Under the pieces are notes generated by a model. It ran no database searches, had not been told where the DNA came from, and was given only the letters and a program-made list of their open reading frames with translations. From NCBI GenBank assembly GCA_036563615.1, contig DATCMB010000005.1, positions 1-62,669 on the forward strand: 62,669 bases of DNA. Direction: 5' to 3'. The stretch comes from Candidatus Binatia bacterium. Lineage in GTDB: Bacteria > Desulfobacterota > Binatia > UBA12015. A program made the translations under genes and the position numbers. Of the stretch, positions 54,874-62,669 are shown piece by piece (the stretch's first letter is position 1; every line of letters begins with the position of its first letter).

Positions 54874-57825
54874 TCAGGAGCATCCGCTCGTCGCGCCGCA
54901 GTTGGTGCAGCGGTAGCACGAGCCGTTTCGGATCATGATCGAGCCGCAGTCGGAGCAGCTCGGCGCGTCCGCCTGCTGGCTGAAGGTCACCATGCCGGTG
55001 CCAGCCGCGGCGGTGAGCCGGCCACGGACGTCGACCTCGACCGACGCCACGGCCTGCGTGTCGCGCGCCGCCTCCTCGTGCTCCGTGAGCCCGACCTGCG
55101 AGCGCTTGTCCGCGGTGAGGAAGCGCACGCCGAGGAAGCGGAAGATGTAGTCCGTGAGCGACTTCGCGTACGGGATCTCGGGGTTCTTGGTGAAGCCCGA
55201 GGGCTCGAAGCGCACGTGGCTGAACTTGCTCACCAGCGCGTCGAGCGGCACGCCGTACTGCAGGGCCAGCGAGGTCAGCGTGGCGATGGTGTCCATCAGG
55301 CCGGAGATCGTGCTGCCCTCCTTGGCCATCTTGATGAAGATCTCGCCCGGCGTGCCGTCGTCGTAGAAGCCGACGTGGATGTAGCCCTCGTGCCCGGCGA
55401 CGTCGAACTTGTGCCGGATCGAGCGGCAGTCGGCCGGCAGCCGACGGCGCACCGGCTGGAACTCCGGCGAAGCCGACGGCGCAGGCGCTGCGGTGGCGAC
55501 CGCCGTCGACGCGGCCGGCGCGGCTGCGGCGCTCTCGCTGCGCTCGCGGCCGTCGCCCTCGCCGCGCGAGGTGTTGAGCGGCTGCGTGCGCTTGCAGCCG
55601 TCGCGGTAGATCGCGACCGCCTTGAGCCCGAGCTTCCACGCCAGCATGAAGGCGTCGAAGACCTGCTCCGGCGTCGTGTCCGCCGGCATGTTGATGGTCT
55701 TCGAGATCGCGCCCGAGAGGAACGGCTGCACCGCGCCCATCATGCGCAGGTGCCCCTCGGGCGAGATCGCGCGCGAGCCCTTCGCCGGCTTGAAGGCGCA
55801 GTCGAAGACCGGCAGGTGCTCGTCGCGCAGCCCCGGCGCGCCCTCGATCGTGTCCTCGGCCTCGAGGTACTCGACGATCGCCTGCACCTCCTTCGAGTCG
55901 TAGCCGAGGCGCTTCAGCGCGCTGGGGACGGTGCTGTTGACCATCTTCAGCATGCCGCCGCCGACGAGCTTCTTGTACTTCACCAGCGCGATGTCGGGCT
56001 CCACGCCGGTGGTGTCGCAGTCCATCATGAAGGCGATCGTGCCGGTCGGCGCGAGCACCGTGGTCTGCGAGTTGCGGAAGCCGTGCTCGCGACCGAGCGC
56101 CAGCGCCTGGTCCCAGGCGGTGCGCGCCGCGTGCAGCAGGTCGAGCGGCACGTGCGACGACGACAGCTTCATCGCGTGGCTGCGATGCTTCTCGATCACG
56201 CCGAGCATCGGCTCGCGGTTCACCGCGTAGCCCTCGAACGGTCCGAGCGCGGCGGCGATGCGCGCCGACTGCACGTACGCCTCGCCGCACAGCAGCGCCG
56301 TGACCGCGCCGGCGTACTGCCGTCCGACCTCCGAGTCGTACGGCATGCCGAGCTCCATCAGCAGCGCGCCGAGGTTCGCGTAGCCCAGCCCGAGCTCGCG
56401 GAAGGCATGCGCGTTGCGGGCGATCTCCGGCGTCGGGTAGCTCGACGCGTCGACGATGATGTCCTGCGCGGTGATCAGGATGTCGACCGCGTGACGGAAC
56501 GACGCGGTGTCGAGCTCGCCGTTCTCGCCGAGGAACTTCATCAGGTTGATCGACGCCAGATTGCAGGCCGAGTCATCGAGGTGCATGTACTCGCTGCAAG
56601 GGTTCGAGGCGTTGATCCGCCCGCTGTTCGGGCAGGTGTGCCAGGCGTTGATCGTCGTGTCGAACTGCATGCCGGGGTCGCCGCAGAAGTGCGCCGCCTC
56701 GGCGATCATCCGCATGAGGTCGCGCGCGCGGAACGTCTCGGCGACCTCGCCCGAGGTGACGAAGCGCGTCTGCCAGGTGCCGTCGTTCTCGACCGCGCGC
56801 ATGAACTCGTCGGTGACGCGCACCGAGTTGTTCGCGTTCTGGAAGAACACCGAGCTGTACGCCGGGCCGTCGAGCGAGCCGTCGTAGCCGGCGTCGATCA
56901 GCGCCCAGGCCTTCTTCTCCTCCTCGGCCTTGCAGTTGATGAACTCGACGATGTCCGGATGCTGGACGTCGAGCACGACCATCTTGGCCGCACGACGCGT
57001 CTTGCCGCCCGACTTGATGACGCCCGCAGAGGCGTCCGCGGCGCGCATGAACGACACCGGGCCCGACGCCGTGCCGCCGCCGCCGAGACGCTCCTTGGAG
57101 GAACGGATGCGCGACAGGTTGACGCCCGAGCCGGAGCCGCCCTTGAAGATGATCCCTTCGCGGCGGTACCAGTCGAGGATCGACTCCATGGTGTCGTCCA
57201 CCGACAGGATGAAGCACGCCGAGCACTGGGGTTTGGGCTCCACGCCGACGTTGAACCAGACCGGCGAGTTGAACGACGCCTTCTGCTTGATCAGCAGGTG
57301 GGTCAGCTCGTCGGCGAAGATCTCGGCGTCGGTGGGCGACGCGAAGTACCCCTGCTCCTCGCCCCAGGTGCGGATCGAGCGCACGACGCGGCCGATGAGC
57401 TGCTTGACGCTGGTCTCGCGCTGCGGCGTGCCGAGCGGACCGCGGAAGTACTTCGAGGCGACGACGTTGGTCGCGAGCTGCGACCAGGCGGCGGGCACCT
57501 CGACGTCGTGCTGCTCGAACACGACCTCGCCAGCCTCGCCGGTGATGACCGCGTTGCGTCGCTCGAAGACCTCGGTTTCGATCGGGTCGATGCGAGGCTG
57601 CTCGCGAGGGTCACGCCGCCGCGCGTCGGGCGTCGTCGTGAACCAGCGCCGGAAGGTGAGCCCGCGGCCCGGCTTCGCGTCCTGCCGCGCCACCGCAGGC
57701 GCCCCGGCGTCGCGCCAAGGCGCCTCGCCGCCCGGCGTGTGGGCTGCGGCCGAAACCGGCGTGCCCTGTGCCTTGCCGTTCGTCGCGTCGTCCGTCACAC
57801 GATTCCCCAGCGTCGAGATATCCAC
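54874..57825 (-). CDS. nrdJ: Vitamin B12-dependent (class II) ribonucleoside-diphosphate reductase
   Basis: 983 residues from GTG 57825, with GAGAGGGGGG upstream. Reduces ribonucleotides to deoxyribonucleotides with adenosylcobalamin. Features: KASFNSPVWFNVGVEPKPQCSACFILSVDDTMESI (redox Cys), GIIFKGGSGSGVNLSRIRSSKE, NPCSEYMHLDDSACNLASINLMKF (active-site NPCSE motif), APTGTIAFMMDCDTTGVEPDIALVKYKKLVGGG and a C-terminal zinc ribbon CSDCGS...CYRCTNCG. The Ala-rich linker at ~745-790 joins the C-terminal domain. Normal for the long NrdJ subgroup. Two NrdR-box-like sites 32 bp apart lie ~120 bp upstream, and no other ribonucleotide reductase gene is seen. Confidence 0.93.
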   Translation of the reverse strand: MDISTLGNRVTDDATNGKAQGTPVSAAAHTPGGEAPWRDAGAPAVARQDAKPGRGLTFRRWFTTTPDARRRDPREQPRIDPIETEVFERRNAVITGEAGEVVFEQHDVEVPAAWSQLATNVVASKYFRGPLGTPQRETSVKQLIGRVVRSIRTWGEEQGYFASPTDAEIFADELTHLLIKQKASFNSPVWFNVGVEPKPQCSACFILSVDDTMESILDWYRREGIIFKGGSGSGVNLSRIRSSKERLGGGGTASGPVSFMRAADASAGVIKSGGKTRRAAKMVVLDVQHPDIVEFINCKAEEEKKAWALIDAGYDGSLDGPAYSSVFFQNANNSVRVTDEFMRAVENDGTWQTRFVTSGEVAETFRARDLMRMIAEAAHFCGDPGMQFDTTINAWHTCPNSGRINASNPCSEYMHLDDSACNLASINLMKFLGENGELDTASFRHAVDILITAQDIIVDASSYPTPEIARNAHAFRELGLGYANLGALLMELGMPYDSEVGRQYAGAVTALLCGEAYVQSARIAAALGPFEGYAVNREPMLGVIEKHRSHAMKLSSSHVPLDLLHAARTAWDQALALGREHGFRNSQTTVLAPTGTIAFMMDCDTTGVEPDIALVKYKKLVGGGMLKMVNSTVPSALKRLGYDSKEVQAIVEYLEAEDTIEGAPGLRDEHLPVFDCAFKPAKGSRAISPEGHLRMMGAVQPFLSGAISKTINMPADTTPEQVFDAFMLAWKLGLKAVAIYRDGCKRTQPLNTSRGEGDGRERSESAAAAPAASTAVATAAPAPSASPEFQPVRRRLPADCRSIRHKFDVAGHEGYIHVGFYDDGTPGEIFIKMAKEGSTISGLMDTIATLTSLALQYGVPLDALVSKFSHVRFEPSGFTKNPEIPYAKSLTDYIFRFLGVRFLTADKRSQVGLTEHEEAARDTQAVASVEVDVRGRLTAAAGTGMVTFSQQADAPSCSDCGSIMIRNGSCYRCTNCGATSGCS

Positions 57826-57945
57826 AGCACGCCCCCCTCTCCGGTGCCCGCTCGACGAGCGCACCATCGTGCCGATCGAACCGGGCTCGTACCGCCTGTG
57901 CCGCCGGGTGCCGCCCCTTGCTCCTACCCCGCGGCCCCTGCGCTC

Positions 57946-57993
57946 GCCCTTGATCTTGTGTGGCTCAGGTCATTGCCACACTAGATCTAGTGC
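57946..57993 (-). promoter_or_regulatory. Tandem NrdR-box-like sites and -35 element for nrdJ
   Basis: Box 1, ACACTAGATCTAGTGC (57978-57993), contains a 14-bp perfect palindrome and fits acaCwAtATaTwGtgt at most positions. A weaker match, GCCCTTGATCTTGTGT (57946-57961), starts exactly 32 bp away. Pairs of NrdR boxes ~31-32 bp apart are the rule for this repressor. On the reverse strand TTGACA (57999-57994) adjoins box 1, so box 1 fills the promoter spacer; the -10 is weak (GCAATG). NrdR itself is not in the window. Confidence 0.75.
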
Positions 57994-58068
57994 TGTCAAG
58001 GGAAGGCGGCCCGATTCGTCCGAGAGGCGCTCGAGCCGCGTCCGCCAAGGGGCTCCGGACGTCAAGCG

Positions 58069-58587
58069 ATGATTCCGAAGCTGCGCGAGCTGCTCTCCGA
58101 CGTGCTCCGAGGCGCGGGCCTCGAGCCCTCGAGCGACCTCTGGCAGATCGCCGAGACCTGGAGCGCGACGCTCGGCGCGCGCATCGCGCGGCACGCGACA
58201 CCGGTGCGGCTCGCGCGCGGCGAGCTGGTGGTCGCGGTCGGCGACGCGGTCTGGCGGCAGGAGCTCGCCCTGCTCACCGCCGACATCGCGGCGCGCCTGA
58301 ACCAGGCGCTCGGGCGCGACGTCGTGCAGCGGATCCGGCTGGTCGGCGGCGAGGTGACGCTGGATGCGGCGCTCGCCGCGCGCGAGCGGGACCGAGAGCG
58401 ACGGCGGCTGCCGAGCGACGCGAGCGCGATCGCGGACGGCGCACGGAGCGCGCGCACGCCCGCCGCGACGCCGACGCACGAGCCGAAGGGCGAGCTCGCG
58501 GCGGCGCTGCGCTCGCTCGCGGCCAAGCGAACCGAGCGCCTGGTCGCCGACGGCGCGCTTCGCCGTCGCGCGCGCTCTCATACTTGA
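58069..58587 (+). CDS. DUF721/DciA-like protein
   Basis: 172 residues. The N-terminal ~95 residues match DUF721: LRELLSDVLRGAGLEPSSDLWQIAETWSATLGARIARHATPVRLARGELVVAVGDAVWRQELALLTADIAARLNQALGRDVVQRIRLVGG. DciA-type proteins help load the replicative helicase in bacteria without DnaC; other DUF721 proteins are uncharacterised. The rest is Ala/Arg-rich and disordered. It is divergent from nrdJ, sharing the regulatory region, and is followed 48 bp later by an M23 peptidase gene. Confidence 0.82.
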   Translation: MIPKLRELLSDVLRGAGLEPSSDLWQIAETWSATLGARIARHATPVRLARGELVVAVGDAVWRQELALLTADIAARLNQALGRDVVQRIRLVGGEVTLDAALAARERDRERRRLPSDASAIADGARSARTPAATPTHEPKGELAAALRSLAAKRTERLVADGALRRRARSHT

Positions 58588-58635
58588 CGCAGCCGGCGCG
58601 GGGACCGGTCGAGCCAGCAGCCACGGGGGTTGACG

Positions 58636-60087
58636 ATGCGGATGCGGGAACCGAGCTTCGGACGGCGCGCGATGGGCTTCGGCCGCCGCGTGCTGCTCCT
58701 CACCCTCGCGGTGGTGGTGCTCGTGGCGATCGGCGTCACGCTGTGGGCGGGAACGTCGAGACCCAAGGCGACGCTCACGTCGGAGGTCGAGGTCGTCGGG
58801 CGCGCCACGCCGCTCGCGCTGACGCTCGACGCGGGTCGCAGCGGCCTGCGCTCGTGGAAGGTCCTGCTGCGCGGCGCGAACGGCGAAGAGACGGTCGTCG
58901 CGGAGGAGGAGCTGCCGCGCGACGGGCTTCTCGGCAGCAGCGTCCGCTCGCGCACGGTCGACGTCGTCGTCGACGCGCGCGCGGCGGGCCTCGCGGAGGG
59001 CCCGGCGCAGCTCGTGGTGACGGCGCGCGACTGGTCGCCGCTGCGCTTCTGGCGCAGCGAGGGGACGATCCTCGAGCGTCCAGTCACCGTCGACCTGACG
59101 CCGCCGAACGTCGCGGTTCAGGGCGGGCAGCACTACTTGACGCGCGGTGGGAGCGACGCGGTCGTCTACACGGTGAGCGAGGACGCCGTCCGCTCCGGGG
59201 TCGAGATCGGCGACTACTTCTTCCCCGGCGAGGCGGGCGTGGTCTCCGACCCCGCGGCGCGCGTCGCGCTCTACGCGATGCCGCACGACGTCGAGCCGAC
59301 CGCGCGGCCCAAGGTCGTCGCCGAGGACGCGGCCGGCAACCGGCGCGAGACGCCCTTCCCGGTGACGGTGCGCGACAAGACCTTCCCGAGCGAGGAGATC
59401 GTCATCGGGGACGACTTCCTGACCATCAAGGTTCCCGAGATCCTGTCGGTCAATGAGCTGCAGCCGGCGGCCGATCCGGTGCAGAGCTACCTGCTGATCA
59501 ACCGCGACCTCCGCCGGCAGAGCGAGGAGCGCCTCCGGGAGATCGTCGCATCGAGCGAGCCGCGGCTGCTCATCGACGGCGCCTTCCGGCAGCAGCCGGG
59601 GAGCAAGGTCGGGTCGCGTTTTGCCGAGCGCCGGACGTACCGATACAACGGCGAGGTGATCGACACCCAGGTCCACCTCGGCTACGACCTGGCGTCCGTC
59701 AAGCAAGCGCCGGTGAACGCCGGCAACGCAGGAAAAGTCGTCTACGTCGGCAACCTCGGCATCTACGGCAACGTCGTGATCATCGACCACGGGCTCGGAC
59801 TGTCCTCGCTCTACGCGCACCTCAGCAGCACCGAGGTCGAGGTGGGCCAGGAGGTCGCGAAGGGCCAGCAGATCGGACGCACCGGCGAGACCGGGCTCGC
59901 GGGCGGCGACCACCTGCACTTCAGCATCATGCTGCGCGGCCACCACGTCGACCCGGTCGAGTGGTGGGATCCGAAGTGGCTGAACAACCGCGTGCTCGCG
60001 CAGATCGAGCCGCCCGCACCGGCCGCGACGCCGGCGCCCGCAGCGGCGCCGCCGGCCGAGACCGCCGCGCAGGCGGCGGAATCCTGA
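58636..60087 (+). CDS. M23 family zinc metallopeptidase (membrane-anchored)
   Basis: 483 residues from ATG 58636 (GGGGG upstream). One helix at about 15-38 anchors it. The region 40-260 is a beta-rich periplasmic domain (Ig-like patterns). The C-terminal M23 LytM domain has TQVHLGYDLA (HxxxD zinc motif, about 350), IIDHGLGLSSLYAHLS, and GGDHLHFSIMLRG (HxH). All metal residues are present, so it should hydrolyse peptidoglycan cross-links. Ala/Pro-rich tail. The next gene starts one base after its stop. Confidence 0.87.
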   Translation: MRMREPSFGRRAMGFGRRVLLLTLAVVVLVAIGVTLWAGTSRPKATLTSEVEVVGRATPLALTLDAGRSGLRSWKVLLRGANGEETVVAEEELPRDGLLGSSVRSRTVDVVVDARAAGLAEGPAQLVVTARDWSPLRFWRSEGTILERPVTVDLTPPNVAVQGGQHYLTRGGSDAVVYTVSEDAVRSGVEIGDYFFPGEAGVVSDPAARVALYAMPHDVEPTARPKVVAEDAAGNRRETPFPVTVRDKTFPSEEIVIGDDFLTIKVPEILSVNELQPAADPVQSYLLINRDLRRQSEERLREIVASSEPRLLIDGAFRQQPGSKVGSRFAERRTYRYNGEVIDTQVHLGYDLASVKQAPVNAGNAGKVVYVGNLGIYGNVVIIDHGLGLSSLYAHLSSTEVEVGQEVAKGQQIGRTGETGLAGGDHLHFSIMLRGHHVDPVEWWDPKWLNNRVLAQIEPPAPAATPAPAAAPPAETAAQAAES

Positions 60088-60088
60088 C

Positions 60089-61285
60089 GTGGCGCGCGCG
60101 ACCGACAGCTCGCGCACGCTGCGCGACCGGCTCGCTGCGCGCGGCCTCGACGTCGAGCGTCCGCTCGAGGCGCTCGCGGGACTCGAGGCGCGCTGGGGCG
60201 AGGAGCCCGAGCTCGAGGCGGAGGTCGTCGAGCTGCTCGGCGCGAGCGACGAGCCCGCGGCCGGCGAGCGTCTCTCTGCGCTGACCTCGCGCACCACCAA
60301 CAAGAACGTCAAGCGCGCAATCAAGCGCGCGCTCTACCGCCTCGAGCAGCGCGGCCTGTGGCGCGCGCCCGAGGCGCCGCCGCCCCCGCCGGCGAGCGCG
60401 CTGCTCGGTCCGAGCGAGGACGAGCCCGAAGCGTGGGCGACCGCGATCGACCCTTCCGGCAGCCGGCTCGTGTGGATGGCGCGGCGCACCGCGCAGGGGA
60501 TGGCGTCGCTGTCCGCGGTGGTGAACGACGTGCAGGGGCTGCTCGAGTTCTACGCCGGCGCGACGACGCGCAAGATGCTGCGCCAGACGCAGCGCGACCT
60601 GTCGGAGCGCAGCGGCGTCGCGCTCATCGAGATCCCCTGGCAGCACGCCGACGCGCTGCTGATGCGCGCGCTCGAGCGCGCCACCGATCGCTCGCGCGAC
60701 GCCGAGGTGCGGCGCGCGCGCGACGAGATCGTGCCCCATCCGCCGGCGTCGCCGCCGCCTCCCCCGGTCGACGCCCTGCTCGACCGTGCCGCGGCGGCCG
60801 CCGATCCGAACGCGCTCAAGGAGTCTCTCGCCGCGCTGCGCGAGAAGGAGCTCGGCGGCTGGCTCTTGCCGCGCGACTGGGTCGAGCCGGCGCTGACCCG
60901 GATCGAGGACGCGCAGACGTCGGTGCTGGTGATCAGCCCGCAGCAGCGCGAGGAGCGTCTGCGTGCGGAGCTCGAGCGCGCGACGCAGGAGGTGCTCGAC
61001 GACGCCGAGCGGCGCGCGCTCTTCGCCGAGCGGCTCGACGAGAGCGCGTACCTGCTCGCGCGCCGTGGCCGCATGGACCTCGCACGCGCGCTCGTCGCCG
61101 CGGCCGAGGCGGCGCGCGCCGGACGGCCGATCGCCGAGATCCCGGTGCTGGCGGAGATCGCGCGACGCTCGCTCGTGCTCGCGCTCGAGATCAAGGCGCA
61201 GCGCGCGCAGGAGCAGGCGCAATCTTCGCTCATCGTCACGCCGGCGCAGGCGCTCGCGGAGCAGCAGCGCCTGCGCGGCCGCTGA
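60089..61285 (+). CDS. Conserved-looking protein of unknown function, M23 operon partner
   Basis: 398 residues, GTG one base after the M23 stop, so cotranslated. No known domain. Residues 1-90 are helical with SALTSRTTNKNVKRAIKRALYRLEQRGLWR, resembling a small winged-helix-like or HEAT-like bundle. A Pro-rich linker follows, then a central strand-helix region (EAWATAIDPSGSRLVWMARRTAQGMASLSAVVNDVQGLLEFYAGATTRK), a second Pro run, and a helical C-terminal domain (GGWLLPRDWVEPALTRIEDAQTSVLVISPQQREERLRAELERATQEVLDDAERRALFAERLDESAYLLARRGR). No signal or membrane segment. Perhaps a cytosolic regulator of envelope growth; unproven. Confidence 0.75.
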   Translation: MARATDSSRTLRDRLAARGLDVERPLEALAGLEARWGEEPELEAEVVELLGASDEPAAGERLSALTSRTTNKNVKRAIKRALYRLEQRGLWRAPEAPPPPPASALLGPSEDEPEAWATAIDPSGSRLVWMARRTAQGMASLSAVVNDVQGLLEFYAGATTRKMLRQTQRDLSERSGVALIEIPWQHADALLMRALERATDRSRDAEVRRARDEIVPHPPASPPPPPVDALLDRAAAAADPNALKESLAALREKELGGWLLPRDWVEPALTRIEDAQTSVLVISPQQREERLRAELERATQEVLDDAERRALFAERLDESAYLLARRGRMDLARALVAAAEAARAGRPIAEIPVLAEIARRSLVLALEIKAQRAQEQAQSSLIVTPAQALAEQQRLRGR

Positions 61286-61429
61286 GCGACGCATCCTGCG
61301 CGACGGATCCGGCTTCGCGTCGCACGCCGAGCGCAGCGGCCCGCGCTGGTCGTCGTGCGCTCTGCGCGGCGGCGGCGGCTCGAGGCCGCGCGCTCGGCAC
61401 GGCGCCGGCGACGGCTCGTCGTTGCACGA

Positions 61430-62669
61430 TCAGCGCGGCGGCTCCGACGCCGGCGTCCCCTCCCCGTCCCTGGCGCGCAGCATCTCGCGCAGCTGCAGCG
61501 TCGCCGCCGACGGCTCGATCTCGTAGAGCGCCGCGCCGAACGGCGCCTTGCGCGGATCGACGAACCAGTCGTAGAGCTGCTGGCCCTGCACGCGGGTGAC
61601 GAGCCGCGGCGTGTTGTTCTTGATCGTGCGCAGCGTCTCGCGGTCCTCGCCGCGCAGCAGCAGGAAGACGCGCTGGCCCGCGACCAGCGACCGTCCGATG
61701 ACGCCGTCGCGCGACACCACGAGCAGCGGGAGCTCGCCGAAGTAGTAGGCGTTGACGCCGACGTAGTGGCGCAGGTTCTCCATCGGTCGCCCGAGCCCCT
61801 CGCTGGTGAGGACCAGCGAGCCCGGCGGGATGACCTCGCGGACGACCCGACGCGCGCGCTCGATCTGCGGCCGCTGGTACGGGTCGCGGCTGCCGCGCGA
61901 GGTCGCGACGATCGACAGCGCGAGACCGGCGAGCGCGAGCGCGGGGAGAAGCGGCGCGAGACGGTTCAGCGCGCGTCCGGCCTGCGGCACGAGCGGCAGC
62001 AGCGCCGACACCGCGAGCGCGACCGCGAGCACGCTCTCGCGCACGCCGATCCCGGGCAGGCGCAGCTCCTCCGGCAACACGTTCTGCGCCAGCACCACGG
62101 CCGCGGCGAGCAGCGCCGCGATCCGCCAGCCGTGCGTCCGCCGCTCGTCCGCGACCAGCCGGCACGCCACCGCGGCTCCCACCGCGGTGAGCGGCATCAG
62201 GCACAGCGCCGCGCCCGCGAGGTAGCGCGCGTCGGGGTGCGACCAGCAGCTGTAGAACGGCACCGCCACCAGCGGGTACGGCGCGAACGCCGCCGCGAGC
62301 GGCCGTCGCACGCGGATCCCCCACACCACGCCGAGCAGCGTCAGCACGCCGAGCCAGCCGAAGGACTTCCCGAGGTGCGCGAGGTTGCCGGGCAGCGTCT
62401 GCAAGAGGTTCGCGAGCTTGAAGGCGCCGCCCGAGTCGAAGGTCATCTGGGCGAGCACGAGCCACGGCGTCCCCAGCACGGAGAGGACCTCGCGGAACTC
62501 CGCGCCCTGCGTGAACGCCAGCGGGTGCCCCTGCGTCACCGTGTTGTAGGCGAAGAGCGGCAGCGCGCCGACGAGGAACGCGACCGCGCCGAGGAGCGCG
62601 TCGCGCAGCCCGCCGCGCTCGATCCGGAACAGCACGCCGAGCGACACGCCGTAGAGCACCGCGTCCGGA
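61430..62669 (-). CDS. Polytopic membrane protein, glycosyltransferase (GT-C/PMT)-like C-terminal part (N-terminus beyond window)
   Basis: At least 412 residues are present and the frame stays open to the window edge, so the N-terminus is missing. About eight hydrophobic segments are followed by a periplasmic C-terminal domain (VVREVIPPGSLVLTSEGLGRPMENLRHYVGVNAYYFGELPLLVVSRDG). The layout with LFAYNTVTQGHPLAF and HPDARYLAGAALCLMPLTAVGA is typical of lipid-linked glycosyltransferases of the ArnT/PMT kind, as in the N-terminal half of the fusion gene at 4330-7635. Catalytic Asp motifs would be in the missing part. Confidence 0.7.
   Translation of the reverse strand, partial: PDAVLYGVSLGVLFRIERGGLRDALLGAVAFLVGALPLFAYNTVTQGHPLAFTQGAEFREVLSVLGTPWLVLAQMTFDSGGAFKLANLLQTLPGNLAHLGKSFGWLGVLTLLGVVWGIRVRRPLAAAFAPYPLVAVPFYSCWSHPDARYLAGAALCLMPLTAVGAAVACRLVADERRTHGWRIAALLAAAVVLAQNVLPEELRLPGIGVRESVLAVALAVSALLPLVPQAGRALNRLAPLLPALALAGLALSIVATSRGSRDPYQRPQIERARRVVREVIPPGSLVLTSEGLGRPMENLRHYVGVNAYYFGELPLLVVSRDGVIGRSLVAGQRVFLLLRGEDRETLRTIKNNTPRLVTRVQGQQLYDWFVDPRKAPFGAALYEIEPSAATLQLREMLRARDGEGTPASEPPR

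Overview
The window is very GC-rich, with strong G/C bias at third codon positions, and is packed with genes on both strands. No rRNA, tRNA, insertion sequence, integrase or CRISPR array was seen. The mix suggests a chromosomal segment of an environmental Gram-negative bacterium: B12-dependent ribonucleotide reductase, AmgK/MurU-type muropeptide recycling, lipoprotein and Sec signals, several luciferase-like (LLM) oxidoreductases, thiolase/DUF35 pairs and separated complex I subunit genes. A deltaproteobacterial or Binatota-like lineage is plausible. That is inferred from gene content only; no marker gene here proves it.

Layout. 1-4.3 kb: a secreted beta-helix protein cut by the window edge, an ArsM-type arsenite methyltransferase, and a divergent PadR/GNAT pair with a perfect inverted-repeat operator. 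4.3-10.5 kb: a large fusion of a GT-C-like membrane domain to an alkaline-phosphatase/sulfatase domain with altered catalytic motifs, a signal peptide joined to a serine-hydrolase tail, a biuret-hydrolase-like enzyme, a C-terminally clipped SDR, and an unknown secreted protein. 10.7-14.4 kb: malyl-CoA-lyase-like enzyme, LLM oxidoreductase, an unknown protein and a methyltransferase. 14.5-25.6 kb: a Thr-type sulfatase-fold lipoprotein, MFS and EamA transporters, a small membrane protein, a LOG-family protein, a secreted M20 peptidase, another LLM protein, and a 1077-residue MFS/spermidine-synthase/TPR fusion. 25.7-30.5 kb: RNase R translationally coupled to a thiolase-like enzyme and its DUF35 partner, followed by a frameshifted SnoaL pseudogene.

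31.0-36.7 kb is a coherent catabolic-looking cluster (amidohydrolase, Zn alcohol dehydrogenase, aldehyde dehydrogenase, LLM oxidoreductase) on one strand. It faces a TetR regulator across a perfect operator that overlaps a predicted promoter. 36.7-40.3 kb: a B12-binding radical SAM protein and a CHASE3-PAS-GAF-GGDEF diguanylate cyclase. 40.3-47.7 kb: a complex I operon holding exactly the seven membrane subunits (A, H, J, K, L, M, N) and none of the peripheral-arm genes.

47.8-53 kb: an AmgK/MurU pair, a patatin, an Fe-S APS/PAPS reductase and an alpha/beta hydrolase. 53-58 kb: a 36-residue Lys/Ala-rich histone-H1-like peptide with its own strong promoter, an FtsB-like protein, a GcvH-like protein whose lipoyl lysine is replaced by Asn, and nrdJ with two NrdR-box-like sites 32 bp apart. 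58-62.7 kb: DciA-like, M23 peptidase and an unknown protein in one run, then the C-terminal part of a polytopic glycosyltransferase-like protein cut by the window end.

The most unusual items are the Asn-for-Lys GcvH-like protein, the membrane-arm-only complex I operon, the GT-C/sulfatase-fold fusion with rewired active-site residues, the signal-peptide/serine-hydrolase-tail remnant, and the tiny histone-like gene with its G-rich leader.
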